A stretch of 64,000 nucleotides of DNA from Rhodospirillaceae bacterium (GCA_018666155.1 JABJAH010000049.1:1-64000), one strand, 5' to 3'; shown: positions 8,379-17,871, counted from the first letter of the stretch. The notes: generated from the letters alone by a model not told the origin. Numbers and translations: made by a program.

Positions 8379-10199
8379 ATGTCAGAGACAACCGGTTCCA
8401 TTTCCAAGTTTCTTGGTGCCCCCGAGAGAGCGTGGCTCAAAGTATTCCTTGAGCCGCTCCGCCCGATGTTTAAGGAAGTCCTGCTGGTTTCCTTGTTCGT
8501 CAATATTCTTGCTGTGGCCGTGCCTGTTTTTGTCCTACAGGTCTATGACCGGGTGGTCTTTCACGCCGGTATGACGACCCTACAGGGCCTCGTCATCGGC
8601 ATGGTCATCGTCATTGCCTTTGACTTTGTACTGCGCCAAACGCGCTCCAAAGTGATGCAAAGCGTAGCGTTGCGCCTCGATGTCGCCGTCGGACGCCAGC
8701 TCTTCGAAAAAATTATGGCGTTGCCACTTCGAAGTCTCGAAAGCCGGCCTGCATCCTATTGGCAACTCCTATTTCGCGACGTTGAGGCGGTGCGGAACAC
8801 ATTGTCTGGAGCGTCGGCCATCCTTTGCGCAGACCTGCCCTTCGCCATTCTATTCCTAACTGTCGTGTTCCTCATTGCTTGGCCAGTGGCCTGGGTTTTG
8901 GTGATCGTCTTTGTGATTTTTCTCGTTCTCGCTTGGCGCTCTGGTCAGGTTGTCTCAGCTGCAGCTGAAGAAGAAAAAACTAAAATCATCAGCCGTGACG
9001 GTTTGATTTCAGAAATGATTATGGGCCGCAGCACGGTTAAAGCTCTGGCCATGACTGATCACCTACGGCCCCTCTGGGAAGATCGACAAGCCGAAGCGAT
9101 TGCACAATCACTTGTGCGTGGAACCAAAACAGATTCCTTTGTGAATGCTGGTCACGGCCTAACCATGTTCACCACCGTTGCCATGACGACGGTCGGCGCC
9201 GTTGCCATTATGAATCAAGAGTTAACCATTGGCGGCCTGATCGCCGCAAACATGCTCAGCGGCCGGCTGCTTGGTCCGCTCAACCAATTGGTTGGTGCAT
9301 GGCGGAATTTTGTGTCGTTCGGACAATCCGTTGATCGGCTTGGCGCAGTGTTTGGCGAACAAGACGATAGAGCCGAAAGCGCCATCGCTTTGGAACGTCC
9401 AAAGGGCCGCATAACCTTTGAGGAAACGACGTTCCGATACGGCGACAACACCCCACCCGTCGTTGATGCAGTGAAATTGGATATTGCACCTGGTGGGGTG
9501 ACAGCCATCATGGGTGCCAATGGCAGCGGCAAAACAACACTCCTAAAACTCTTACTCGGCCTTTACACGCCGGTGAGCGGACGCGTTCTTCTTGATGGCG
9601 CAGACATCAAGCAATTCTCTCGCAGAGATCTCTCCCACTGGATTGGTTATGCGCCGCAAGAATGTGTCCTCTTCAACGGCACAGTGCGAGACAACATCGC
9701 GCAGACGCGACCCGACGCCGCCGATGCCGAAATCATCCGCGCGTCCACATTGGCCCAAGCCCACGAAATGCTGATCAATCTGCCCGATGGCTACGGTACC
9801 CAAGTCGGGGAAGGCGGATCGCTTTTGTCCGGCGGAATGCGCCAACGCATCGCCATTGCCAGAGCACTGCTCGGCGCCCCACCCGTTATCGTCATGGATG
9901 AACCATCGGGTAGCCTGGACAAAGATGCCGAGGCAAACCTGAGGCACACACTATCCGAGCTTGGGAAGACCCATACCGTAATATTGGTCACCCATAGCCC
10001 GGTGCTGCTTCAGGCCTGCGGCAACGTCATCATCATGGACCAAGGCCGAATAAGAGCCGCCGGCCCTACCCGCAAAGTGATGGAAGCCATGGCAAAGGCC
10101 AGAACAGAGTCCGAGTCATTAGCGAAAGGCGTGCCCTTAAAAGTCGTCAAAGTTGACCCGCCAACGCAAGAAGAGTCTACCGGTCCAGCTGACCAATAG
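8379..10199 (+). CDS. Type I secretion system permease/ATPase
   Basis: A 606-residue half-size ABC exporter of the PrtD/HlyB group. The transmembrane domain (about residues 30-320) begins with a conserved block, VFVLQVYDRVV. The nucleotide-binding domain carries Walker A GANGSGKTT (about residue 385), signature LSGGMRQRIAIARALL and Walker B VIVMDEPSGSLD. No C39 peptidase domain is present, which points to export of proteins with uncleaved C-terminal signals. It is followed by an HlyD adaptor 19 bp later. I find no RTX-type or other obvious substrate gene nearby. Confidence 0.92.
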   Translation: MSETTGSISKFLGAPERAWLKVFLEPLRPMFKEVLLVSLFVNILAVAVPVFVLQVYDRVVFHAGMTTLQGLVIGMVIVIAFDFVLRQTRSKVMQSVALRLDVAVGRQLFEKIMALPLRSLESRPASYWQLLFRDVEAVRNTLSGASAILCADLPFAILFLTVVFLIAWPVAWVLVIVFVIFLVLAWRSGQVVSAAAEEEKTKIISRDGLISEMIMGRSTVKALAMTDHLRPLWEDRQAEAIAQSLVRGTKTDSFVNAGHGLTMFTTVAMTTVGAVAIMNQELTIGGLIAANMLSGRLLGPLNQLVGAWRNFVSFGQSVDRLGAVFGEQDDRAESAIALERPKGRITFEETTFRYGDNTPPVVDAVKLDIAPGGVTAIMGANGSGKTTLLKLLLGLYTPVSGRVLLDGADIKQFSRRDLSHWIGYAPQECVLFNGTVRDNIAQTRPDAADAEIIRASTLAQAHEMLINLPDGYGTQVGEGGSLLSGGMRQRIAIARALLGAPPVIVMDEPSGSLDKDAEANLRHTLSELGKTHTVILVTHSPVLLQACGNVIIMDQGRIRAAGPTRKVMEAMAKARTESESLAKGVPLKVVKVDPPTQEESTGPADQ

Positions 10200-10218
10200 C
10201 ATTCAATACGGATACAGA

Positions 10219-11508
10219 ATGAGCCAACTCGACGATCTCCTTGAACAAAACACAGCGCCAAGCTGGCGCCTCGTCGCCTATGCCATCATGGGTTTGCTTG
10301 GCATGTTTCTCCTATGGTCAGCCTTCGCCGACCTGGACGAAGTGGCCATTGCGCAGGGCGAAGTTGTTCCACAAGGCCGGGTAAAAACCATTCAGCATTT
10401 GGAAGGCGGGATTATCGACGAACTGTTCGTTCGCGACGGCGATACGGTTCGAGAAGGAACGCCCCTGGTTCAAATGGATCTAGCCGGTACCGTAACCAAC
10501 ATCGAAGAACTGCAAGTTCGCCGTGACGGCTTCTTGATTCGAAAAGCACGGCTTGTGGCAGAGGCCAATGGAACACCGCTGACTTTGCCATCAAATCTCG
10601 TCGCAGGTATGGACAATATCATCGAAGCAGAACGCCAAGCTTACGATGCCCGCGTGAGAGAACTGAACAGCACACGTGCTGTTCTAGAGGGCCAAGCCCT
10701 ACAAAGATCGCAAGACGTTCGTGAAGTTGAGGCGCGCCTCAATGCAGTGCGCACAAATCTCGGCCTCGCCCGTCAGCGCCTTACAATGTCGGCCGACTTG
10801 CTAAAAGACAAACTGCAGTCACCCATGGATCATCTTCAAATCGAGAGTGAAGTCGAAAGCTTCGAAGGAGAAATAGCCGCACTCACTGAAGCCCTGCCCC
10901 GCGCACAAGCAGCTTTGGACGAAGCTTTGGAACGAGTGAACGAACTCAACCTACGGTTCGCACGGGAAGCCCGCGAGCAACTCGGCGAAACAGAAATGGG
11001 GATTGCCCGCACACGCGAACTCTTGGCTACTGCCGACGACCAGCAAACGCGGACCACGATCAAGAGCCCAATCGTCGGTGTTGTAAAAAACATGCGCTAC
11101 ACCACTATCGGCGGCGTCGTACGGCCCGGTGAGCCAATTCTTGATATCGTGCCATCTGAGGACACATTGGTCGTTGAAGCCCGCCTCAACCCGATGGATC
11201 GTGGGTTCGTGCAAGAAGGCCAAGAAGCGACGATAAAAATCGACACTTATGATTTCGTCCGTTACGGCGGCATCGATGGTGAAGTTATTTCTGTCGCACC
11301 AGACACCACTGTTCCCGAAAATGCAGCGCCCTATTTCAAGGTCGTCATCAAGACAGCCCAACCGTGGCTCGGAGATGAGGAAGATGGCTTTCTCATCTCA
11401 CCGGGGATGGGCGCGACAGTCGATATCCACACCGGCACAAAATCCGTGATGGATTATCTTGTCAAACCAGTTTTGAAATTAAAGCACGAAGCGTTTCGCG
11501 AGCGTTAA
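10219..11508 (+). CDS. HlyD family type I secretion membrane fusion protein
   Basis: A 429-residue periplasmic adaptor. The ATG at 10219 is preferred over an upstream TTG at 10153 that would overlap the ABC gene. One N-terminal membrane helix (about residues 20-40, LVAYAIMGLLGMFLLWSAFA) is followed by a biotinyl-lipoyl-like domain with VKTIQHLEGGIIDELFVRDG. A long coiled-coil (about 100-280) and a beta-barrel region then follow. The HLEGGII motif is characteristic of type I secretion adaptors. It links the inner-membrane ABC protein to a TolC channel, probably the one at 4509. Confidence 0.92.
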   Translation: MSQLDDLLEQNTAPSWRLVAYAIMGLLGMFLLWSAFADLDEVAIAQGEVVPQGRVKTIQHLEGGIIDELFVRDGDTVREGTPLVQMDLAGTVTNIEELQVRRDGFLIRKARLVAEANGTPLTLPSNLVAGMDNIIEAERQAYDARVRELNSTRAVLEGQALQRSQDVREVEARLNAVRTNLGLARQRLTMSADLLKDKLQSPMDHLQIESEVESFEGEIAALTEALPRAQAALDEALERVNELNLRFAREAREQLGETEMGIARTRELLATADDQQTRTTIKSPIVGVVKNMRYTTIGGVVRPGEPILDIVPSEDTLVVEARLNPMDRGFVQEGQEATIKIDTYDFVRYGGIDGEVISVAPDTTVPENAAPYFKVVIKTAQPWLGDEEDGFLISPGMGATVDIHTGTKSVMDYLVKPVLKLKHEAFRER

Positions 11509-11517
11509 GCGAATCGC

Positions 11518-12345
11518 CTATTGTCCCGGCGTTAGAATCATGTGCTCTCTGGCGACAAGGGCGCCGTCCCACATCTCACGCGCTTTATGTTCAATATCGC
11601 GCATGAAATCATCATTGTGATCCGGATCATGATGGAATATCGCAAGCTGCTTAACGCCCGCAACTTTGCACAGGCGTATGCCCTCTTCCCAAGTTGAATG
11701 GCCCCATCCGATTTTCTCAGGAAACTCTTCATCCGTGTATGTAGAATCGTAAATAACGAGGTCGGCTCCCTCGATGAGGGCGAGCACTGTCTCGTCGGGC
11801 TTCCCAATAATGTGTTCCGTGTCGGTAACGTAGCAGATCGATTTTCCGTCGTGCTCGATCCGATATCCTGTAGCGCCGTTCGGGTGATTGAGCGGTTTCG
11901 TTATGAGATTGATGCCCGGGTATAGCTCCCAATTTTCACCGGCGTGAAAATCGACAAAATCAAGCTCCGCCTGCAACGCTTCGAGAGGCACTGGAAAAGT
12001 AGGGTTCGCCATTTGGTTCGCCAGCACATTCTCAATGCCACCGTGATCTGACAAATGCCCTGCGTGAATTGAAAAATGGCTGTTCGGCATAAACGTCGGA
12101 CCGAAGAACGGAAAACCATTGATGTGATCCCAATGGCTATGCGTAAGAAGGATGAATCCTTCTTTGACACCGTCGCGAATGAACTCAAATCCGAGTTGTC
12201 GTATGCCTGTACCGGCGTCAAGAATGATACGCTTGTCGCCCGCGAAAACCTCGAGGCAACTGGTATTGCCGCCATACACCACGTGTTGTGGTGACGGACA
12301 GGCAATGCTTCCACGAACCCCCCAAAACTTAACTGCCAAGGTCAT
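11518..12345 (-). CDS. MBL fold metallo-hydrolase
   Basis: A 275-residue metallo-beta-lactamase-fold hydrolase with the metal motif THSHWDH (about residues 68-74) and downstream metal ligands in LNHPNGATG, CYVTDTEH and IFHHDPDHND. The N-terminal block VKFWGVRGSIACPSP followed by YGGNTSC is typical of a bacterial subgroup related to PhnP and cyclic-nucleotide phosphodiesterases. The substrate is not known. Because a CHASE2 cyclase lies in the same neighbourhood, turnover of a cyclic nucleotide is a possible role, but that is inference from context only. It ends 9 bp from the convergent HlyD gene. The 256 bp upstream, to gcrA, hold no supported gene. Confidence 0.83.
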   Translation of the reverse strand: MTLAVKFWGVRGSIACPSPQHVVYGGNTSCLEVFAGDKRIILDAGTGIRQLGFEFIRDGVKEGFILLTHSHWDHINGFPFFGPTFMPNSHFSIHAGHLSDHGGIENVLANQMANPTFPVPLEALQAELDFVDFHAGENWELYPGINLITKPLNHPNGATGYRIEHDGKSICYVTDTEHIIGKPDETVLALIEGADLVIYDSTYTDEEFPEKIGWGHSTWEEGIRLCKVAGVKQLAIFHHDPDHNDDFMRDIEHKAREMWDGALVAREHMILTPGQ

Positions 12346-12601
12346 GCGTATCGATCCATCTCGACTTTATTCGGCTTTGTCTAAACTGAAGGCCTAGACA
12401 CAATCAAAACTTTTAACACGTTGGTATAACGCACTGAAACATAATTACTTACAAGGTTTCGACCAGCATTAGTTTTAAACTATTACGAGAATTATTCAAC
12501 TTAGGAGAAGAAAAACGTCCAACTACCCGACACGTGGTTGAGAACGTCATTCTAGGCCGCTTAGCCTCACTCCAGCGCGCTCGACTGGAAATTGCGCAGA
12601 A

Positions 12602-12982
12602 TTATGCGGCGCTTTCGCCTCGGTTCTTGTTCGAACCGACATAAGCGGCAGCGCAGTGCTCCGCACAATATGGCTTTGTTTGAAATATCGGCTTACCGCA
12701 AAAGTGGAAATTATCCTCTTTAGGGTCGCCAATAGGCCAGCGGCAGGTCAGGGTTGTGAGGGTCGCCAAGGTATAAACCTTGGTTTCCTCTTTCTTCGGC
12801 TCAGCTTTCTTGCCCGCTCGTCGGATGGGAGATGGACGGCTTTTCAGGCCCAGCCGGTGTGCTTTTCCAACCACCGCATTCTTCGAAACACCAAGGCGTT
12901 TTCCAATCTCCCCGGTCGTTAAACCTTCAGACCAAAGCTTTTTAAGCTTGGAGATGCGATCATCTGTCCATACATCAGGCAT
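12602..12982 (-). CDS. gcrA: Cell cycle regulator GcrA
   Basis: A 126-residue GcrA family protein. The N-terminal helix-turn-helix (WTDDRISKLKKLWSEGLTTG, then KRLGVSKNAVVGKAHRLGLK) is diagnostic. After a basic linker, the C-terminal block CRWPIGDPKEDNFHFCG followed by KPYCAEHC matches the conserved cysteine-bearing segment that contacts the sigma-70 domain. The start codon has a gaggtgac ribosome-binding site. GcrA acts with sigma-70 at promoters bearing CcrM-methylated GANTC sites and is confined to alphaproteobacteria, making it a lineage marker. The linker is shorter than in Caulobacter GcrA, which is about 170 residues. Confidence 0.93.
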   Translation of the reverse strand: MPDVWTDDRISKLKKLWSEGLTTGEIGKRLGVSKNAVVGKAHRLGLKSRPSPIRRAGKKAEPKKEETKVYTLATLTTLTCRWPIGDPKEDNFHFCGKPIFQTKPYCAEHCAAAYVGSNKNRGESAA

Positions 12983-13105
12983 AAGTCACCTCAGAATTTG
13001 GTCGGAAAACATGTTAAATAGGGCGGAAAGGCTGGGGAACATACCCATACAGCGTTCCGCTGTCCACAATAGCAACGCGTTGAAGCAGGATAAGTTCAAA
13101 ACGAT

Positions 13106-13951
13106 ATGTCTGGTGGCATGACCCCATTCTTTAGAAATATCGCGTTCTCTGCCCTCACCGCCGGCATGATGCTATCTCCTGACAACGCTCAAGCCATTGA
13201 TCCGGCGCGCATTCTCGTCTTATCTGCGGCAAGTGCAGCACCGGCTATTCAAGACCTTGCGGCACAGTTTTCGGGCAAAAACAGTGTCGATGTCCGTGTC
13301 TCTATTGGGAGTTCGGGGACTCTCGCAAGGCAGATCAGCCAAGGCGTTCCTGCGGACATTTACGTATCTGCGGCACCACAATGGATCGACGTCCTACAGG
13401 CGGGTGGTCGTCTTGATCCAAACCTCACGCGTCCGTTGGCGCGCAACCGCTTGGTGCTTGTTGGTCCCATTGAATCGCGGGGGACAGGCCTTCTTGATGC
13501 CTCCAAGCCGCTCGTTGTGCTTCGGCGGTTAGATGGCGGTCGACTGGCTATCGGGGATCCGAGCCACGTTCCAGCTGGGCGTTACGCAAAAGAGGCGATT
13601 GAAACCCTTGGACTCTGGCCGGCGGTCCGTGACCGGTTGGCCCTTCAATCGAACGTGCGCGCGGTCCTGGCTATGGTCGAGCGAGGCGAAACGCCCCTCG
13701 GGATTGTTTACGCGACAGATGCGGCCCTTAGTGACCGTATCCGGCTCGCGGCGATCATTCCGCCAGAGTCCCATTCTCCTATTATTTATACGGCTGCAGT
13801 CCTGGTTGGTCGCGATAGGCCGGACGTCACCGCGTTCTTTCAATCTATGCTAGATGCCGATGGCCAGGCCGTTTTTGAGCGCTACGGTTTTGGGGTCACG
13901 GCCGCAGAGGCCGCGACTCAATCCTCCAATACCGACCCATCGATGCCGTAA
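13106..13951 (+). CDS. modA: Molybdate ABC transporter substrate-binding protein ModA
   Basis: A 281-residue periplasmic binding protein with an N-terminal signal peptide ending near DNAQA. The ModA pattern is visible: ILVLSAASAAPAIQDLA, then VSIGSSGTLARQISQGVPAD and IYVSAAPQWIDVL, which carry the oxyanion-contacting serines. An ATG four codons downstream is an alternative start. No modB or modC gene lies beside it, so its permease and ATPase must be elsewhere, or it works alone. Its 3' end overlaps the convergent DUF1491 gene by 34 bp. Confidence 0.88.
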   Translation: MSGGMTPFFRNIAFSALTAGMMLSPDNAQAIDPARILVLSAASAAPAIQDLAAQFSGKNSVDVRVSIGSSGTLARQISQGVPADIYVSAAPQWIDVLQAGGRLDPNLTRPLARNRLVLVGPIESRGTGLLDASKPLVVLRRLDGGRLAIGDPSHVPAGRYAKEAIETLGLWPAVRDRLALQSNVRAVLAMVERGETPLGIVYATDAALSDRIRLAAIIPPESHSPIIYTAAVLVGRDRPDVTAFFQSMLDADGQAVFERYGFGVTAAEAATQSSNTDPSMP

Positions 13952-14259
13952 CACCCCTTTGGGTCTTCGACTTCAATCACCCAAAGGTCTGCGTCGTAGC
14001 CTCGCTGGCGATCAATGTAAGCATCAGCGTCAGTCTCGGGTACAAACTCTCCCCCCGTTCCCGACAGCCAAGCCGATTCTCCCGATTCATCCCGAACTTG
14101 AGTATAAACGCGGCAGCCATCCTTGAACCGGTTGACCTTAACCAGCACAGCCCCTGCATCCTCATCACCCTTGCTGAGCAACGCCGCCATATAGCCGTCT
14201 ATCTCAACCTGGCGGAGGAAGGCTTGGACCCATACCCGCGTTTTTAGTCGCGTTTCCAC
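13918..14259 (-). CDS. DUF1491 family protein
   Basis: A small protein of about 113 residues from a GTG start at 14259, preceded by aagggtg; the longer frame to 14337 would run into the promoter of motA. Conserved pieces are RLKTRVWVQAFLRQVE, DEDAGAVLVKVNRF and DADAYIDRQRGYDADLWVIE, which I recognise as DUF1491, a family of alphaproteobacterial proteins of unknown function. It is soluble and has no signal peptide. Its 3' end overlaps convergent modA. Confidence 0.75.
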   Translation of the reverse strand: METRLKTRVWVQAFLRQVEIDGYMAALLSKGDEDAGAVLVKVNRFKDGCRVYTQVRDESGESAWLSGTGGEFVPETDADAYIDRQRGYDADLWVIEVEDPKGCYGIDGSVLED

Positions 14260-14389
14260 AGCTTCACCCTTGCCACGCCATCGGATTTGACCTTTGATAA
14301 GCCCTTGAAATGGTATAGTTAAACACAGGTCTTGCACCCGGCAAGGGCAAGGACTGAGCCGAGAACGGCAAAGGGAAGAAACAACACCG

Positions 14390-15259
14390 ATGCGTGGAAT
14401 ACTTGGGATCGTATTTGTTCTGGTCTGCGTGTTTGGTGCCTACACGGCATCTGGCGGCAAGTTCGGCGTTATTCTTCACGCCCTCCCCTTCGAACTGACG
14501 ATGATCTTGGGCGGCGCCATTGGCGCGCTGATCATCGGCAACCCCGGCTACATCATTAAAGCCTCCTTTGGCGGCGTCAAAAAATCCTTTGGCAGCCCTA
14601 AGTGGAATCAGCAAGATTTTCTCGACATTCTTTGCCTACTTTTCACCATTACCAAGATGATCAAGTCCAAGGGCATTCTGGTTATCGAAGCGCACATCGA
14701 AACCCCGAAAGAGAGTGACCTCTTTCAGCAGTATCCGCGCATTCTAAACGACCATTTCGCGACTGATTTTATATGCGACACATTGCGTATGCTATCGATG
14801 AACCTTGATGACCCGCATCAAGTGTACGATGCGATGGAAGCCCAACTCGACAAACATCATCATGAAGCTATGAAGCCCCATGAATCCCTTCAGACGATGG
14901 CTGACGGCCTTCCGGCTATCGGCATTGTGGCCGCCGTGCTCGGTGTTATTAAAACCATGGCATCGGTCACCGAGCCTCCTGAAGTTCTAGGGACGCTCAT
15001 TGGCGGCGCCCTCACCGGTACATTCTTGGGCGTATTTCTTGCCTACCTGTTGGTCGGTCCATTCGCCAATCGGCTAAAGCAAATCTTGGATGAAGAGCAC
15101 CAGTTCTACCTGATCATTCGAGATGTTATGGTCGCTCACCTCAACGGCAACGCCCCTCAGGTTTCAGTGGAAATCGGCAGAGGCAGCGTGCCCACGCGGG
15201 TTCAACCCAGCTTCTTTGAGCTAGAAGAAGCCCTCAACGCCGAGCCAGCCGCGGCCTAA
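14390..15259 (+). CDS. motA: Flagellar motor stator protein MotA
   Basis: A 289-residue MotA protein with four membrane segments. Two lie near the N-terminus (residues 5-55), and two follow the cytoplasmic loop (about 170-225) with the family signature ADGLPAIGIVAAVLGVIKTM and LIGGALTGTFLGVFLAYLLV. The large loop between segments two and three contacts the rotor. MotA with MotB forms the proton-conducting stator. No motB follows; instead a gene of unknown function (15417) lies 157 bp downstream on the same strand. The region between the two genes has only a GC-rich weak hairpin and no clear terminator. Confidence 0.92.
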   Translation: MRGILGIVFVLVCVFGAYTASGGKFGVILHALPFELTMILGGAIGALIIGNPGYIIKASFGGVKKSFGSPKWNQQDFLDILCLLFTITKMIKSKGILVIEAHIETPKESDLFQQYPRILNDHFATDFICDTLRMLSMNLDDPHQVYDAMEAQLDKHHHEAMKPHESLQTMADGLPAIGIVAAVLGVIKTMASVTEPPEVLGTLIGGALTGTFLGVFLAYLLVGPFANRLKQILDEEHQFYLIIRDVMVAHLNGNAPQVSVEIGRGSVPTRVQPSFFELEEALNAEPAAA

Positions 15260-15416
15260 AACGCCGCCTCTTCGGCGCGCCCCGCCGACGCCATCACCAT
15301 TTGTTATTCCAGTAGTACAATTGATCGGGTCCATATAGTATTGAGGCGAACTGAATATCAAAGGACCCTGCCGGTTTTGAGATGTTCGCCCCCTACTGTT
15401 GATTGATATTTGATCC

Positions 15417-16442
15417 GTGTGCTCGCAAACAGTTGACCCCATAGCCGATGCGGACATGGACTCACTCTACGTCCTACCGCTCAATATTATGCCGCTTGAA
15501 ACAACGGCGTTGCATGGTGCCCGTTTAATCAAGAATCACCGCCTTGAGGGAGTCATTGAGCTATTCTCTGAGGAAAATACGGGCAGCGGACAAATTCGCG
15601 TCGACGACCTGCCAGACCATTTCCAATGGAAAGAGGGGATGGCACACCCCGATCTACAAATACTAATTAGATTGGCACCACTGCCAAGTTACGACGTTTA
15701 TAGCCTGCGTCGGTCTTTGCGCGATCTTGGCATCGCGCTTGGCGACGATTCTAGCCTTCAATTGTCAGAGGGCAAAAACAAAGAACTAACGGCCTATATG
15801 TCATCGTTCACGTTGCCGCTCATTAAACAGATATACGGAGGCGATGACCTTGAAGTGACGAACTTCAAGGACCTTGTTGGCCTGTTCAAAGACCCAGATG
15901 TCAAGAAGGCGATTGGGAAGTTGAAAACCATGGCTGAAAAGCTAAACATTCAGCTGGATCAAATCCCGCGCTTCCTAGAAGACTACGGCGACATATTTTT
16001 GTCTTTGTCCTATTACCGCAATTGCCTCGACCGACTACAGCCCCTGCTCGAGAATTTCGTGCAATCGATGAATGACATAAAAAAGAACTATAAAATCAAA
16101 CAGGACAAAACCCTGCTCAGCGAAGCAGCCAAGATTGAAAAGCTGATGGTTGGTCTAGTCGAATTTTTGCAGCGTCTATTTCAAGACTTCGATAACCAGA
16201 CGCAAGACCTTTGGGACAACTTATCTGCTGAACGATTTGAGCAAGTCAAAAAACTGATCTCCGACTACCACACCACAATCGGCGGCGTCTTGTGCGGCTT
16301 AACCGTCAAAATGAACGCATGGGTATCACGGTATCCCAACCCCCGCACTGGCAGCCCGATCGGCAAGGGCGAGTTTATCATGACCGACATGCGCCAAGGC
16401 GCCGCGACCATCCGCGAAATGGCTACGAACCACGCGCGATAG
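15417..16442 (+). CDS. Hypothetical protein downstream of motA
   Basis: A 341-residue protein (GTG start; an ATG at 15456 giving 328 residues is equally likely, as neither has a strong ribosome-binding site). I do not recognise a named domain. It is soluble, has no signal peptide or membrane segment and is rich in predicted alpha helix. The N-terminal third contains LYVLPLNIMPLETTALHGAR and IKNHRLEGVIELFSEENTG. A long helical middle (about residues 150-290) is rich in charged and leucine residues and may form coiled coils. A conserved-looking tail includes GKGEFIMTDMRQG. Its place after motA suggests a motility-related role, as inference only. Confidence 0.7.
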   Translation: MCSQTVDPIADADMDSLYVLPLNIMPLETTALHGARLIKNHRLEGVIELFSEENTGSGQIRVDDLPDHFQWKEGMAHPDLQILIRLAPLPSYDVYSLRRSLRDLGIALGDDSSLQLSEGKNKELTAYMSSFTLPLIKQIYGGDDLEVTNFKDLVGLFKDPDVKKAIGKLKTMAEKLNIQLDQIPRFLEDYGDIFLSLSYYRNCLDRLQPLLENFVQSMNDIKKNYKIKQDKTLLSEAAKIEKLMVGLVEFLQRLFQDFDNQTQDLWDNLSAERFEQVKKLISDYHTTIGGVLCGLTVKMNAWVSRYPNPRTGSPIGKGEFIMTDMRQGAATIREMATNHAR

Positions 16443-16449
16443 GCTTCCC

Positions 16450-17871
16450 TTAAGAGGCCTGAGGCACCGGCGCTTGAGCGATGAGCGCTTCTTCTTCGTT
16501 CACTGTTCTACGCAACCAAACGTACGCAAGACCAGAGACCAATACGGTCGACAAGCCCATCGATATAAATATGCCCTGAATTCCACCGAAATAGGCCCCC
16601 GCGTACGCCAACGGCACTTGAACTAGAAACGCCTTGCAGGCACCGATCACCATGGCCGGCATGGGACGAGCCAGAGAATTAAACGCCTGCGAACTGATAC
16701 CGATAATAGCGAGAACCGGATAACTCACCGGAACGACAAGCAGATAAAAGGCGGCGAGACGGACAACCTCTGCGTCGTCACTAAAAATTCTTCCAATCGA
16801 ATCACCGAAGAATGCCAGAATGAAAGCCATCATAACGCCATAGGCGAAGCTCGCTTGAAACGCGAACCGCAGTGCCTCTTTCACACGATCAATTCGACCC
16901 GCGCCAGCGTTCTGACCAACGAACGGCCCCATCGAGATTGACATGGCCATTACAAAAATGAGTGCGAACATTTCCACCCGTGACGCGACCCCGTAAGCCG
17001 CCACCGCAACCGAGCCGAACGATGCGATGAGAGCTGTTAGAATGCCCATTGATACGGGCATGATCATCTGAGTCGCGGTCGATGGAAGACCAATACTGAG
17101 AATGAGCCGCCAGTTCTTGGTCAGGCGGTCTATCGTCGGCATTTCGTAAGTGAGTGCGTGCATGCGGAAATGGAGCACACCGAGCGCGGCGGCAAAGGTA
17201 ACAAACCGGGCAATGACCGTGGCTAGCGCTGCGCCTTGCAATTCCAATCGCGGCGCACCGAACAAACCAAAGATCAAAATGGGGTCCAGAATAATATTGA
17301 GGACCGCTGCAATGGTCATAATCAAACTGGGAAACTTAGCGTCTCCATGAGCACGGATAACCGAATTACCAATCAACGGGACAATCATGAAAATAATGCC
17401 GAGATACCAGATTTCCATGTAGTCGCGAATCAACGGCATGATATCGGGTTCAGCGCCGAGCATCGTGAACACCGGCTCGATCGTAAAGAATCCAATTGCT
17501 GAAAAGAGCGTTGTCACCAAAACGGCGAGAAACAGACTGTCGGTGGAGATCGCTTTTGATTCAGCCCCGCCACCTCCAACAAATCTGGAGACCACCGCAG
17601 TAACACCAGTGCCAAGCCCCACAGCGATCGCATGTAGGATCATAACCACTGGAAATGTGAATGCCATGGCGGCCAATTCCGCGGTACCGAGCTGGGCGAC
17701 GAAATAGGTATCAACGACCTGGAACGTCATTGAAGCGGCCGCACCGATTGCCATATAGCCGGTCAGTTTGACGATATGCCTGCGTACGGACCCAGACGTA
17801 AGATCTTTGCCACCTCGGCCGCCACCACGTTGACGCCCGGTTTCATCCGGTTTCTTTTCTGATTCACTCAC
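16450..17871 (-). CDS. MATE family efflux transporter
   Basis: A 473-residue multidrug and toxin extrusion protein with about twelve membrane segments in two homologous halves, for example QVVDTYFVAQLGTAELAAMA and SRVEMFALIFVMAMSISMGP. The start is GTG (MSESEKKPDE), with a glycine- and arginine-rich cytoplasmic head before the first helix. MATE proteins export cationic compounds in exchange for sodium ions or protons. The gene diverges from the ABC exporter operon, and a perfect FNR-type palindrome lies 36 bp upstream of its start. Confidence 0.9.
   Translation of the reverse strand: MSESEKKPDETGRQRGGGRGGKDLTSGSVRRHIVKLTGYMAIGAAASMTFQVVDTYFVAQLGTAELAAMAFTFPVVMILHAIAVGLGTGVTAVVSRFVGGGGAESKAISTDSLFLAVLVTTLFSAIGFFTIEPVFTMLGAEPDIMPLIRDYMEIWYLGIIFMIVPLIGNSVIRAHGDAKFPSLIMTIAAVLNIILDPILIFGLFGAPRLELQGAALATVIARFVTFAAALGVLHFRMHALTYEMPTIDRLTKNWRLILSIGLPSTATQMIMPVSMGILTALIASFGSVAVAAYGVASRVEMFALIFVMAMSISMGPFVGQNAGAGRIDRVKEALRFAFQASFAYGVMMAFILAFFGDSIGRIFSDDAEVVRLAAFYLLVVPVSYPVLAIIGISSQAFNSLARPMPAMVIGACKAFLVQVPLAYAGAYFGGIQGIFISMGLSTVLVSGLAYVWLRRTVNEEEALIAQAPVPQAS

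Noticed and set aside
12438..12644. Open frame on the + strand with protein-like composition (segment LGRLASLQRARLEIAQNYAA) before and across the end of gcrA
   Set aside because: It has no ATG; the only usable start is a GTG at 12534 without a ribosome-binding site, leaving 36 residues that overlap gcrA on the other strand.
15326..15367. Inverted pair GGGTCC and GGACCC between motA and the unknown gene
   Set aside because: The arms are only 6 bp and 30 bp or more apart without a U-tract, so neither a terminator nor an operator can be supported.
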